Shown: in pieces, positions 31,501 to 44,200 of the stretch
Numbering within the stretch: position 1 is the stretch's first letter
How the letters are laid out: each line of letters opens with the position of its first letter
DNA from: Watersipora subatra
Taxonomy: Eukaryota; Bryozoa; Gymnolaemata; Cheilostomatida; Watersiporidae
Assembly: GCF_963576615.1 (NCBI RefSeq)
Contig: NC_088711.1
Span: 4,836,001-4,900,000 of the forward strand
DNA: 64,000 nucleotides
Reading direction: 5' to 3'
Translations under genes and position numbers: made by a program
Notes under the pieces: model-generated
Databases searched by the model: none
The model's input: the letters and a program-made list of their open reading frames with translations, nothing else
What the model was told of the DNA's origin: nothing

Positions 31501-32828
31501 GGGTATAACATCTGGTTCATTGATGGGGATCTCATCTCTATTCGGGCTGTCCTCTGACTACAAACTGGAGCCGAGTCTGCTCTTGTCCACACTGAGTTGG
31601 ACTTCGAGCTATAGCTTGACCTTCTGTTTAAGGTAGTGCAGCGACGTTCACGAGAAAAGAGCATCTCTTCACTCCCATTTGTCACATGCCCATCACTCGA
31701 ATGCTGCTTCGAAAGAGTAGGTCTTGATGTGAAGTTACGAGGCAAGGAGTTGTGAGTTATCATCACTTCCGCATAGCTCCGCCTTCTTCTTGGCTGGTTA
31801 TCAACACTGTTCATGGACAAGCTGTTGTCGCAGGTAAGTGGTTGCGAACTAGTCTGGTAGGCCGGTTGATAGTTACCGTCGGGTATGTAGGTCGCCTTCT
31901 GCGGAGAGTGAGGCGAGTTGCTCGTGATGATCACCTTGGTTGGGCTCTCTACCATTGTAGGGATGTGCAGCGGCAATGGAGGTCTGCTTTTGACAGCATC
32001 TCTTGATGGTTTTATATGCTGCCACGAAGTTGAAGACTCGTTGTTAACATTGCGAACAGCGACTTCCTGGTAAGGAGAAGCCGAGAGTTGTCTGCTCGGT
32101 ACTCTCATAGAGTTGTGCCTTATTCTTTGCGGCTCTGTTTTTTGTTCCTGAGAAGGGTCGTGGCTTACTTTAGACATTTGGTGTGTCGGCTTTTGTGTAG
32201 AGCTTCTGACATTCACAGTGTGCGTAGGCTGGGAATTATGAGTAGAGTCTGCTCTACTCTGAGGGCTGAAAAAAGGGGTTCCAACTGGTTTTTTGAAAGA
32301 CATCGGTGGTTTCTTACTAACCTGTGGTGAAGGCGGCCTTCTAAGAACATTTCTGGCTGGCCGCGGATGCATTTGATTGTTTGGCACACTTTCTCTCTCC
32401 TCCTTTTGTTTATCAACAAAAACTTTTCGAATATCATTGTAGCTCGGAAAATTTTCATCCATATCCGGATCTTCTCTGACATTTTTAACTTGATTGTTGT
32501 TTGAGTCCAAGGGCTGGTGATATACGGCAGCTGGTGAAGGTTGACCAAGTTGCTGGTGTTGGGGCTGTTCATTATACACCTGCTTTTGCTGCTCAGCATG
32601 GTAAAAGTGCTGCTTTTCAGTGCACTCATAAGGAGCCTGCTGCATCAAATGATTTTGGTTGGTATCAAAATTTTGGGAGCAAGCTGGGGTTTGCTGAAAA
32701 GACATTGAACTGAAAGGTGCGGGTGAGCGGTTATAGGTAGGTTGAGACACAGGGCTGTTAGGGTAGGGACCTTTATCATTACCTTTCTCAGCATAGTTTG
32801 TAGCAAACTGTGTCCAAGGCCGATACAT
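28507..32828 (-). CDS. ZASP-like Z-disc protein with ZM motif, lacking PDZ and LIM in this model
   Basis: Coding exons, from high to low coordinates: 32828-31484 (within an exon whose acceptor is at 32833-32834), 30376-30298, 30046-29888 and 28765-28507. They join in phase to a 613-residue protein. Residues 1-449 are one exon, disordered and rich in Ser, Pro, Gln and Asn. Exon 3 continues this (QQPSPFYAGHAGSPQ). Exon 4 holds residues 476-528, including LQFNSPMALYS followed by an EAL helix. This is the ZM (ZASP-like) motif that in ALP/ZASP proteins binds the alpha-actinin rod. The last exon encodes residues 529-613 with SPTLKAVLREDQIKRQTGYKP and a Tyr/Gly-rich FYHCYGEYGPGYG segment. ZASP family members normally start with a PDZ domain and many end in LIM domains; neither is found on this strand here. 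The start ATG has a good context (CAAAATG), four bases into its exon. A separate 5' exon is proposed at 34448. It may be a PDZ-less isoform of a larger locus. Confidence 0.8.
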
Positions 32829-33237
32829 TTTGCTAAAATGTGAAGAAAACCTGTTAGTTCTTCCTCCTCACCAGTCTCACCTCAAAAACAGAGAGAGTTG
32901 TCCTCTCTACTTGTTCTCATTACTTGCAGCATGATTACTGAAGGCTGACATAGGCTTCTAAGTCTATTATAAACGCAGTACAGTAACACAAAGAATGACC
33001 AGTTCATGAACTCTGACGGTGTATATAAGCCGATATCACTAGAATAGCAGCTGATGTAATTAAATGGCACGTAGCGATATTTTAGCCCATTTTTCCAAAT
33101 CCGCGGTTAAAACAATATTCTCAAAATTACAATGATTTTTGAAAGCGTTGTACATTTCCCAAATTTTGAAATTTACATACTGTATAAGTAGTCTAAACTG
33201 TCACTATTAGTATAATTACTATTGTTAATGTTTGATT

Positions 33238-33238
33238 A

Positions 33239-33279
<41 letters not shown>
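33238..33279. repeat. (TTA)n microsatellite
   Basis: About 14 TTA/ATT triplets in the first intron of the ZASP-like gene. Confidence 0.95.
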
Positions 33280-33280
<1 letters not shown>

Positions 33281-33958
33281 TTAGTGTTTTATTATTAGTC
33301 TAGGTTCTTAGTCTAGGTTATATAGTAGTAAAACCACTTTCTGAAGCATTGAAATTATCTTGTCCAAAGTAAACACTGAATTCAAAAAGCTTTTTGTAAC
33401 TGCTTTCTCATTTTAGTAAACCCTACCAGTACCTAAAACATAAAACAGTATTATTGTACAAATACATGGATAGTAACAGAAACATGTATCTTTGCACCAT
33501 TTGTACAAAATTCAAAATATTTTGATATATCCTTACAATTTTTTTGACATTGGTAAAATTTTGAGTAGAAAAATGGAAAAAAATTACTCTATAGCTTTTT
33601 TGTTGGTCTCAGCCTAAATTAACTCTAAAGAATATCTAATAGTTTATCAAAAATATGAGTTATATTTACAATTTTAACTAATATGAGCTTCCTTAGGATA
33701 CCTAATAGATTCACTTGTTTCATGCAAGGCATAGTAGAGGGCTGTTCACAGTAACATCACTGAGCTTATGTTTTCATCTTAAACTTCAATAAAATTGATA
33801 CCAATAGTTTCTTATTATTTCTTGAAATTTACAAAGACTTAAGGTCAAGGTTTCAATAAACACAAGTTATTAGTAAAACAGCATTGTAGAAACAAAAGTA
33901 AAGTCTTTAAAGTTGTTTCCCTTTAAATAAAGATTTGATGTAGGTAGGCGTTGTTTAT

Positions 33959-34252
33959 TGTCACGATGGCGCACATACTCACTCACAGGAAACACAGAGC
34001 AACGGAATTAATTATTTGAAGCTATATGTTTCCAAGTTAATCATAAAGAAGTCATTATGTATATCTGTGACTGAGCAGAACTAGTCAAGGTGAAAACCAG
34101 TGAATTACTCAGATAATAGATAAGGCAAGGGAAAACAATCTTACAACATACAAACAATATCTATACTAGAGCTGTTGCTTTACTACGACTGTAATGAGAT
34201 CATTTTTACGAAAAATGTTACAACTTTTGAGCAACAGAAGATAACAATTATT
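33959..34252 (+). repeat. Dispersed ~295-bp repeat, copy 1 (ZASP-like intron 1)
   Basis: Extended similarity (roughly 85% by eye) to 40079-40373 in the same orientation. Shared blocks include AGGAAACACAGAGCAACG, AAGAAGTCATTATGTATATC and AGCTGTTGCTTTACT. No poly-A tail, terminal inverted repeat or coding frame is seen, so the repeat class is unknown. Confidence 0.85.
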
Positions 34253-34447
34253 GGTGCAAGTAGCCTTACTTGCATGGTGTACTAGAGTAATTTAGTATGT
34301 ACATTCCTGTGGTCACTGTCAAGGTATCTAGTGTACGGCGTGTCTAAGCAGGTAAAATCTGCAACACTGGTAATTTCATTCAATCTCATTTTACATACAA
34401 TAATAACAAATATGTATTTTATGTAACGGAAAATGATTCTAACAAAC

Positions 34448-34600
34448 CTGTATGCAGAAGCAATGAGCTTATCCACAGAGCACTTCAACAGTGGACGACT
34501 CCCTCGAAGCTCTGCGAGTGGGAGTAGAAACTATCTCCAGTTTACACTGCTCGCACCTTAATTGCTTCCTTAATTGTGAGACCTGCGGTCTAAAAACTTA
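34448..34600 (-). other. Putative 5' untranslated exon and promoter region of the ZASP-like gene
   Basis: On the minus strand a good donor (CATACAG|GTTTGT) ends an exon at 34448, and its splice to the acceptor at 32833 would place CAAAATG directly after the junction. Upstream of the donor the frame continuous with the coding frame has a TAG and no ATG, so this exon would be untranslated. The upper boundary (transcription start) is a guess. Confidence 0.45.
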
Positions 34601-34931
34601 AACCGTGTAATTGGCTGGGCACTTCCAGATTTCTAGCACCCGTCCCACCTAAATGTTAAGTGATCCTAGAAAGAAAGGAGGCTGTGAAAGTTCCCGTACT
34701 GAAGGCTAAATGCTCATCAATATGATGAGCATTAGGGATTGTTTCTTAAAAATAGTGTAACAATTAGACCACGCAGGCATTCCTTTCTGGGCTATAAACT
34801 GTCTCTATACACGTTTAGTGTACAAGTGACACTAGACTTGCAGACACGAGCTATTTTTTAGACAAATCATAAAACATTTTGCAAAAACATTCGACAAAAT
34901 TTCACATTAAATCATAAAACTCTCACACTTC

Positions 34932-35583
34932 CTCTCCGCGCCTTCCCTACTCTCCGCGCCTTCTCTACTCTCCGCGCCTTCCCTACTCTCCGCGCCTTCC
35001 TTATTCTCCGCGCCTTCCCTACTCTCCGCGCCTTCCTTATTCTCCGCGCCTTCCCTACTCTCCGCGCCTTCCCTACTCTCCGCGCCTTCTCTACTCTCCG
35101 CGCCTTCCCTACTCTCCGCGCCTTCCCTACTCTCCGCGCCTTCCCTACTCTCCGCGCCTTCCCTACTCTCCGCGCCTTCCCTACTCTCCGCGCCTTCCCT
35201 ACTCTCCGCGCCTTCCCTACTCTCCGCGCCTTCCCTACTCTCCGCGCCTTCCCTACTCTCCGCGCCTTCCTTATTCTCCGCGCCTTCCCTACTCTCCGCG
35301 CCTTCCCTACTCTCCGGGCCTTCCCTACTCTCCGCGCCTTCCCTACTCTCCGCGCCTTCCCTACTCTCCGTGCCTTTCCTACTCTCCGCGCCTTCCCTAC
35401 TCTCCGCGCCTTCCCTACTCTCCGCGCCTTCCCTACTCTCCGCGCCTTCCCTACTCTCCGCGCCTTCCCTATTCTCCGCGCCTTCCCTACTCTCCGCGCC
35501 TTCCCTACTCTCCGCGCCTTCCCTACTCTCCGCGCCTTCCCTACTCTCCGCGCCTTCCCTATTCTCCGCGCCTTCCCTACTCT
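34932..35583. repeat. 18-bp GC-rich minisatellite, ~36 copies
   Basis: The unit CTCTCCGCGCCTTCCCTA is tandemly repeated with very few variants (TTATTC for CTACTC, TTCTCT for TTCCCT, one GGGCC, one GTGCC). Because 18 is a multiple of three and the unit has no stop in several frames, both strands stay open. The minus strand could encode about 36 copies of Val-Gly-Lys-Ala-Arg-Arg between an ATG near 35600 and a stop at 34912. The array is far more GC-rich than its surroundings and has a CGCG in every unit. It lies upstream of the proposed first exon of the ZASP-like gene. Confidence 0.97.
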
Positions 35584-35601
35584 CTCACTGCTTTCTGACA
35601 C

Positions 35602-37388
35602 AGTAAAACAATGAGCTGAGTTTTAATAAACCTGTCACTACTGCTGCCTTGATTTTATGGCTGCCTATAACATATGGTTATACCTGAGAGCAAGTACTGA
35701 TGTATGATCGTACTGATTGCCTCATTCCTGTCAGCTCTCGATAATACTTGGTGAACACCTGCTTCAAATCACTTCCTTTGTCACCTAATGTGCAACATGC
35801 TGTATGCTTTGATATATCTATGTTTTTCTAATTATTGTTCAAGGCAACTCCATATGTCTTTTATGTGATGAAGTTTTTAAAAGTTTTACTGTATACACCA
35901 TCACTAGATGTTTCTGCTGCTTTCGGCATCATCAGGTAGTCTCCAACACCCTCCAATCGCCTCCCAACCCCTCTAACCGCTTCTAACACTATTTAGTTGT
36001 CTTCAACATCGTCCTTCCTGTACTCTATGCTGTCCCAAATGGCACTATAGGAATGTATCAAATATACCACCTAGAGCCACAATCAGTGATTAATTGATTA
36101 AGTCAAAATTGGCTTGAAGCAGTAGGAGTGAATGAGACAACCAGGGAAGATGCTGCAGGTAGCAGGTCTTTATATCCTACTAGAGTCTTATTGTTCCTGC
36201 ATCAGACCGCATTGAGACGCTGACCGACCTGCATGGATAAGACTTCGTAGAGGTAAGAAATAATTTATATTAATCTAAAATATTGTTTACCGGTGTTTAG
36301 TTTCACAATTTTTAAAATTGTCAATTTAGACAAAAAAACCTTAGATATATTTGATCCAGCATCACCAGAAGAGAGCCAACAAGGCAAAGAAAAGCTCCAC
36401 CCGTCTCTTTATTTCAACACACTGGTTAGTGTGGTCAGCTTATGTTCCTGTCAGTGCAAACTGGTGGACCAATGATGCATTTCAGTGAAGCAGCCATAGA
36501 TAGTGAGAGCTATAGGATGTTGTAGTCAGTATGGCTCTACTATGAGCGATTCCATATGAACATGTTTCATATATGCAGCAAAATATTTCACTTAATTGAC
36601 TTCCTGACTCGGAATAAACAAGACAAATGTGATTACCCACCAGCTGTCTTACACTCGCATTAGATTTATTGCAAGTATATAAAAACTATGAAACAAAAAT
36701 GCTATAATCAATAGTCTAAGCTGGTGCACCTGGTTGGTGTCGAACACTAGATAGCGATGAGGCAGCACTATATGTCCTGATTCTTTGAACTGTAAGCTAT
36801 TAATACAAATTACCTGTTGATCTGCCAGCTGTTTTTTTTGTACACAAAACGAAATATTTACTGCTTGTTTAAAATAAGGTTCCTGTTTGAGATGTTACAC
36901 CAGTAGCAATTTTTGAGCTTCTCCGTGTCCTGTTAGGTGCTAAATAATTACGGATACATTCCCTTGCTGCTGTAGAGAATGCATAGCAAACATTACTGGT
37001 GTCTAGTTACAGTTGATCACAGTCAACATTGATGTATAACAGTTAAGTTGTATCCTACACACAGCGCCTGGCAAACAACCCGAGTCAACTTGCTTCAAGT
37101 TATGACAGCCTTCATACCTCTCTTGTCAAACAAAATATTTCTGTTTGTGGAGTTTAAAAGGCTTTAGGTTGCAGCAAAATGGAGTTATAAGACGGACAAA
37201 CTGAGGAATGATATAGCCCACAGTGCGGTAAGGTATGGCAAAAATGCTGGTGGTCTATGAGTAATCTAAGAGACTTTGAACTGTTAAGCGATTAGGAATG
37301 GATGTGACGCCCTGCTGACAGCGATGAAACTGCTGGGCGGGGCTGTTAAATTGTGTCATAGCAATGCGCTGCGTCAGCTAGTTAGAAT
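35602..37388. other. Intergenic between divergent genes; nothing else recognised
   Basis: This separates the proposed starts of the ZASP-like gene (minus) and the Ser/Thr-rich gene (plus). No supported exon or transposon seen. Confidence 0.4.
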
Positions 37389-37396
37389 TATATAAG
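37389..37396 (+). promoter_or_regulatory. TATA box candidate for the Ser/Thr-rich gene
   Basis: TATATAAG lies about 30 bases before a plausible start region (around 37420), ahead of an exon that ends at a good donor (GACAG|GTATGC, 37618). Confidence 0.4.
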
Positions 37397-37419
37397 CTGG
37401 TAGCTTATATTTTGAGGTT

Positions 37420-37618
37420 TGTATTAACGTCGCAAGTATCAGCACCGAGCAGCAGTCTCTGCCATTCTGTTTTTCTCTCTCCAGAAGAAAGAACGCGGAA
37501 AGAGGAAGCATCAGAGAAGCAGCGATCTACTCATCCCGTTAGCTTGAACTGAAGATTGCTGCAATTGCGAGGAATTTATTAATTGCCAGTCTAATTAGTG
37601 ACTGCTCTATTCAGACAG
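37420..37618 (+). other. Putative 5' untranslated exon of the Ser/Thr-rich gene
   Basis: The sequence after the TATA candidate ends in ATTCAGACAG|GTATGC at 37618. The next exon starts at 38251, with ATG three bases in. The exon contains no long frame joined to that ATG, consistent with a leader. The 5' end is inferred from the TATA position. Confidence 0.45.
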
Positions 37619-38253
37619 GTATGCGGATGAACGTTTTATATTTACTTACACTCCTCCAGGTTTTCCTTCCGCTAGAATTTAATGCAGTAAATCTGGCATA
37701 GTTTTAGTCGGCGATGACTGTAAGTTACTTCAATGTGTGCACAGCGCGGGCAGCTGGAAATAGATGTACCTTATACTTGTCTCTTTGACTGCGAGTTTGC
37801 CACTCCTGGCTTTTTAGTTTTTTTAGCTACATGCTCCTAGTAAAAACCAAAAGCCTGGTCACAGAGAATCAACACTGTAGCTCTTCACTAGGCCTGTCAA
37901 AATGAGCGCTGTGCAGGAGAGGGGGAAAGGATATGGGGGTGGGGGGTTGTAAAAAGGCCTAGTGAGCTAATGACAGCTACTCACATAAAAAGACAATTTA
38001 TTATTTGTCATCTTACATCACTTCCCTATGTGACCTTAGTGACCTCTACACATAGTTGCCTTTTTGGGCAGAGCCACTATTCCTCGGCTCCCCCAATTAT
38101 ACTGCCAGTACATGAAAGGGAGTTTGTACTACTGGAAGTATAGTAGATTCCTTTCTTTTATGGTTTAGAGAACTGCAGACAAACTGCACATTTTAATGTT
38201 TCGTGTGGTTTTCATGCATGTGTATTTGAAAATTCATTCTTACTCAGCAGGGT

Positions 38254-41200
38254 ATGCATTCTACTGATAAGCCCAAAGTGCGCCAGTTGCTGCGTCACAT
38301 TTCAACTACAGACAACTCCAACAGTGAAGCATCTCGCAGTTCATTGTCTATTAGAGATAATCATAACAGAGGAACTACCAACACACAAAGAGCTCATTAT
38401 GTACAGGTACTTGTAATTTCCTGAAGAGAGGTTGTTAGTATTGAACTTTGTAAAGCTGATCCTTGGCACATTCACTAAGTTTAATTGCTATGCACTGTGT
38501 GCAGCACAGCAGGGGAAGCAGTTTGCAGTCCCACAATGAAGTTTACACACTGTAACGTCATAGTAGAGAAACCCAGGAGCTCTTCACCAAATGACTAGTG
38601 ATCACTTGTTATAGAAAGCTCAGGTAGTCGCTTGGTGAACCCATTAATAATTGGCCATTACTAGACACAAGATTAACAAATGATTCCTCATTTTTATTAG
38701 AAAAAAGTCAACTCGTTGTATTACACTATTGTAGTTTTGTGCTGCTTGTTAAAACTACAATGCCAAACATTGCTCAATTGAAACATCCAGGAAATAAATC
38801 GCGATTGTCTCTATTTTTCATAAATTATGCTCTGTTTTTTAAAGTCTCTGGACTGTATTAGCCTAGATAGTACATATTATTAGCCCTGGTAGTACTTATT
38901 ATTAACTCTGGTAGTACTTATTATTAACCCTGGTAGTACTTATTATTAGCCCTGGTAGTACTTATTATTAACCCTGGTAGTACTTATTATTAACCCTGGT
39001 AGTACTTATTATTAACCCTGGTAGTACTTATTATTAACCCTGGTAGTACTTATTATTAACCCTAGTAGTACATATTATTAACCTTGGTAGTACTTATTAT
39101 TAACCCTGGTAGTACTTATTATTAACCCTGGTAGTACTTATTATTAACCCTAGTAGTACATATTATTAACCTTGGTAGTACTTATTATTAACCCTAGTAG
39201 TACTTATTATTAACCCTGGTAGTACTTATTATTAGCCCTGGTAATACTTATTATTAACCCTGGTAGTACTTATTATTAACCCTGGTAGTACATATTATTA
39301 ACCCTGGTAGCACTTATTACAGTGTTACTGTAACCAAATTGTTAGTTGCGGTATTTCCACAATAACAGAGCAAAAGAGCTGCAGGAAATTTTATATCTGA
39401 CAAAAATTTTAAAACTAAAGCTAACACAAAATTTCTCGAGCAATGAATACTTATGGCAGGTACTTTATATATCGACCACAATAAAAAGCAATCAGCTATT
39501 TCTATTCAAGCATCGCAAGAAAGTTGTTCGCCAGTGATTGGCAGCGATTGACAGCGATTGCTCGAAATTAGCTAGCAACCGATCAGTGTCTCTCACCAGC
39601 ATACCTCTGTGTTAGCCATGAGAACTATGGATTAAGGGAGATTTATTCAAATAGTCATTAGAGCTGAGGGTGAGCTGAAACAGTGTACTATAAAGTGTTA
39701 AAACATGAACAAAGCAGTGCTAACTGACCATAGCTAATCAGATTACAGTATCTAACCACCTGCTATGCGGCTTCAATCTGTAAGACGTAACATAAAATGA
39801 CAGTTTGATTAGTTTTTGCTGCCAGGAGCCTACAGCGCTCTTAGATATATGATAATCTGTAAATTCATTTCAGTTTAGACTGAGTCTAGTCGGGTTTCTG
39901 CTATTATTGTAGCGTAAAACTTTCACGCAAGGTTAGATAAGCCGTACTCTAGCTTTTAGGCCAAAAGATTAAAGATAAGTAAATATTTTACTGAGCAAAA
40001 TATTAGAACTTATATTATATAACTCATAACTTATATTTACTGTTACTGTTATATTTACTGTCGAATGTTACTTATATTTCACAATGGCACACTTACTCGC
40101 ACACAGGAAACACAGAGCAACGAAATTGATTATTTGTGGCTTTATGTTTTCAAGTTGATTATAAAGAAGTCATTATGTATATCTATGACTGAGCAGAACG
40201 ACTCAAGGTGAAGACTAGTCCATGAATTACTCATATAATAGATATTGCAATTGAAAACCGTCTTACAACATACAAAAATATCTATACTAAAGCTGTTGCT
40301 TTACTGGGACTGTAATGGGATCATTTTTACTAAAATATTACAGCCCTTGTGCAACAGAAGACAACAATTATTTTTGGCTTTTTTCACGCAAAACCTTTTG
40401 GGTAATCGTATAAAATGACCTTCACTTTCTTTCCAAGAAAATGGTCCCAGCTGAAGGAGTTTGATCCCAACTAAAGCTAAGATTACTTGATCCTCTTACT
40501 GACTAGAATCTCATGCTAGCTGTAGATAGCTTTAATGTTTTGGATGGACTTGTCAGCCCTGCCAAAGTCAAGGGCAAACACAACTGTGTATATCATTGAC
40601 TCTCATCCAGTTTGCTTTTAAAAAATCATATGACAAGCAGTTGAGCTTTTGATATTTTCAACAGAGCATGTTGTGACACGCTTTCCTTTGTAGTCACTAG
40701 AGGGTGCCTACAAGTCTCAGTACAGCTGTCCACCCCCTTCAGTGAATAACACACCAGCATATACATGTAGTACTGATATGAAAAAAGATGTAGCAGCCTA
40801 TGTGCTGCAACCGGATGGAACAATGGCCGCTGTCAGGTACAGAACAATAATATCCTTCTGAAGCTTGGCTGGCCAGACTCATCTGGAGCTATTACTACTA
40901 GCTACTACTAGTAAACAGAACATGGCTTGTAATCTGCCGGCTTAGTAACAGTAAATGGGTGGCTATATACACTGACGGAATGTGTCATCTGCGTAGCCAA
41001 AGCGATGGGAACGAATTGACTAAAGGTTGTCCAGTTGACTAAAAGTTGTCTGTATATCGTGTCTAAACTAACATTTTGGTCTACATAAATAAAGAAACTG
41101 ATTCAGTGGGTGTTTGAGAAAGTTCATAATGCCGCTTCAATTTTGTTCATTTTCAGCACAAGCTGTTTTCATAGTAGATTTATTCTTGAGTGATGACAGG

Positions 41201-44200
41201 ACTTCACACAACCGCTATTCATTCAGGATAAACACAGGTGTTATTTTGAACTGTCCACGAAACATTTATGATTTTTTTAGATTAACTCTGCTGAAACCGA
41301 AATTATGTTTTCTGATTTAATTACGTTTTTAACCCGAAATCTTTCTTGCACTTGGCAGATATTTAGCATCTTGGCAGATATTTAGCATCAATGTGTTGCA
41401 CTTTTTACTTGGGCGAAAAATGTGCAACGCAAATAGCTGCGCAAACATGTTCATTGTCACCAAGTGTTGATGAGCGAAATTATGTAATGAAAATGTTGCC
41501 CATACTTGAATAACTGGAATGGAAACTCCAGCAACACTGTCCTCCCTTGCTCATTACTAAGAAGAAGTCTGATTGGACAATCTACTTGTCAACGTGATGC
41601 ATTGCTTAGTAGCTGCATGTGTGTAACCCATACGTGTCTCTGTCTTTAGTTTGGTCTTGACACAAATATTTTGATTATATGTGAAGTTTCAGAGGGAACA
41701 TTTTCTAATCATTCAGTGATTACAAACTTTGATTATTTCCTGAGTTTTGAAAATGAAAACAGAAAAGATTGACGCTCAAATTTTGAGCAAATCAGTTTTC
41801 ATTTTTGTGTGTTTTGATAAAAAAGCAGAAAGACCATTAACAGAAATATCACTCTAAAAATATCACGTGTGAGGCCTCTCTAATCTTCGATGTCATAATA
41901 TTTCCAATACAGCGTAGATACGAATTTGAAAGGGTAGATACTAGAATCACTTACATGTACATCTAATAGTTTAACTAAGATATCTCGTTGTTTATACACA
42001 ATATTATTCATGGTTTCCCAAGTATTTCCATGAGACCTCACTTCCTAACAGTAGCGTACTGACTAGCGGGTGCTGGGAGTCTTCTCTATACTCATCTGCT
42101 TTAGTTCAACTGTAACTTTTGGGGGTAACTTGATTAGCAAGCCTATATTTCAACTTGCTCGTTAGTGAGGCAACATTATAATTAGGTTATACACATCCGT
42201 GTGTGATTGTGATGCAATGCTTCCTGTGTTTGGTTAGTGTCTTCCAGTCTATTCTAGGCTGAAATAATCATGCTTACGGTATATTATACATAACATACCA
42301 TTGCAGGAGATTCGAATGCAAGGCAGCGTATTATTTCCTAATTCAGTATAGCAGGGTATATCATCTTTCAGAACATTATGTAATATGACTGTAGTGGTTA
42401 AGAGAGGCAGCAGACTGATGTTGCCTCCTCATACATGATACCAATTTAACTCTTTGAAGCCATTTTAGACCAGCAAATAAGACCATACAGGCTGTTGGTT
42501 ATACAGCATGTACTTTACATGAAGACTTCTATTTATGCTTGTTTCTAGAGTCTGCCCTACATTGAAGATTGGTATTAGATTACTCTTGGCTTTTTATTCC
42601 TACACGATAAAACTCGGGTTATAGCAAACAAGTGCGAGGAACTCTTTCCAAAAAAGCTCATTAAAAATATTAAAATTTTAACCATTTTAGCAGTTTAAAC
42701 ACAGCTTAAATTAAAACAATAGAATGAGTTTTCAAGAAAACAAAAAATGAGTTTTATTCAAAAAATAAATAAGAATGTTTTTCAATAAAATGAAAAAATG
42801 AATTTTTTTAATAACTGTTTTTGGTTTGATTTTAATTTTGTTGTTCCAGAATGTTTCAGAGTGTGTGAATAAACAAAAAGTATAGTAGTTGTATTTATTC
42901 TTTAACTACTTGCAACTCGTATAAAAGTCTATAAAAGTCTATAAAAGTCTATAAAAGTCTATAAAAGTCTATAAAAGTCTATAAAAGTCTATAAAAGTCT
43001 ATAAAAGTCTATAAAAGTCTATAAAAAGTGCTATAGCTTTAAGAGTTGTGACCTACATCTCTGTTACAGCACTCATACTTGAATAACATGTTATGACAAT
43101 TATTATAAAACTGATACAATATCAGTTAGTATCAACTTATAACAAGATGACTCATCTGGTCTGTCAGTTGGAGTCTGAGTGGAACCTATCTTGTCATTCA
43201 GTATTCTGTATTAGTTTAGTATTTCCATACAGACAGGCAGCTTTACTGATTGAAGGTCTACTCGCTGGTGACATCAGTAGCTAGGTGACTAGTATGGATA
43301 GCGGTACAATTTGTGATGGCTTTGAACATTTAAATTAGAAAACTTACTCCTTTACCATCTTTGTAGCAAAAAATAGATTAAACTAAAAAACTATTTCACT
43401 GCACTAACACTACTAAGATATCTTGTTTCAGACTACCCTTATATTGGTATATAAAACATAGTACAATAATACTATTAATTATTTAATTATTGCTCTCTGT
43501 CAACTCTTTGTTAATTCTCTGCTTTACCGCTTGTCTAGTCTACTCTTCCAACTCATCTAGTATTCTGTTATTTTCGTTCTAATAACAATCTCCTTCCATG
43601 TATAATATAGTTTGTACAACTATGCATATGCATAAGCCTGACCAATCTATGCTTAATAAAAGATTGCAGCTTATCTTTACTTGTATAATACATTTAGCTT
43701 CTTATAACAGTCGGAATATGTTGTTCCTTGCAGCACAATTACATAAAAATCTAGTATTATGGTATTTATTTGAACTTTTCAACCATGTTTTATTTTCAAT
43801 ACATTCTTGGGCGTCGCTGCTTAATTTAGAGTCATTTTCTCTGCAAAGAAGGGACAACTCCAAAGATATTTATGGGTTAGGTGACTCAGTTGTATCAGTG
43901 ACTGTCATGTATTGCGCTATTGTTTTCCTTTACAACCATAGCACTAATTTAGCTGAAATAATAAATAGCCACATCAACATGCTTTGAAGAGTAAACCAAA
44001 ATTAAAACTGGTTGATGGCCTGTTCAGCGCAGCCGTGAATTATAATGTTATGCTGCTAAGCGCTTCCATCACCCACCTTGGCAAGACAATTCTCTTAAAG
44101 TCACAGATATCTGTATAATTACTAGCTGTTATTCGTCTGTCTGTTCACGTTTTTTTCAAAAAACAATCTTTATTCTTTGATTGGCACAATTATTCTGAGA

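Noticed and set aside
34912-35601. 229-codon minus-strand open frame and matching plus-strand frames as protein genes
   Set aside because: They are wholly made of the 18-bp minisatellite, whose length and lack of stops open frames on both strands. The frame begins and ends at the array borders and has no splice or promoter support.
43598-43987. 129-codon plus-strand frame with hydrophobic stretches in an intron of the Ser/Thr-rich gene
   Set aside because: It is the longest non-repeat orphan frame and starts with ATG, but no recognisable family, splice support or conserved motif is visible. Kept only as a candidate for expression data.
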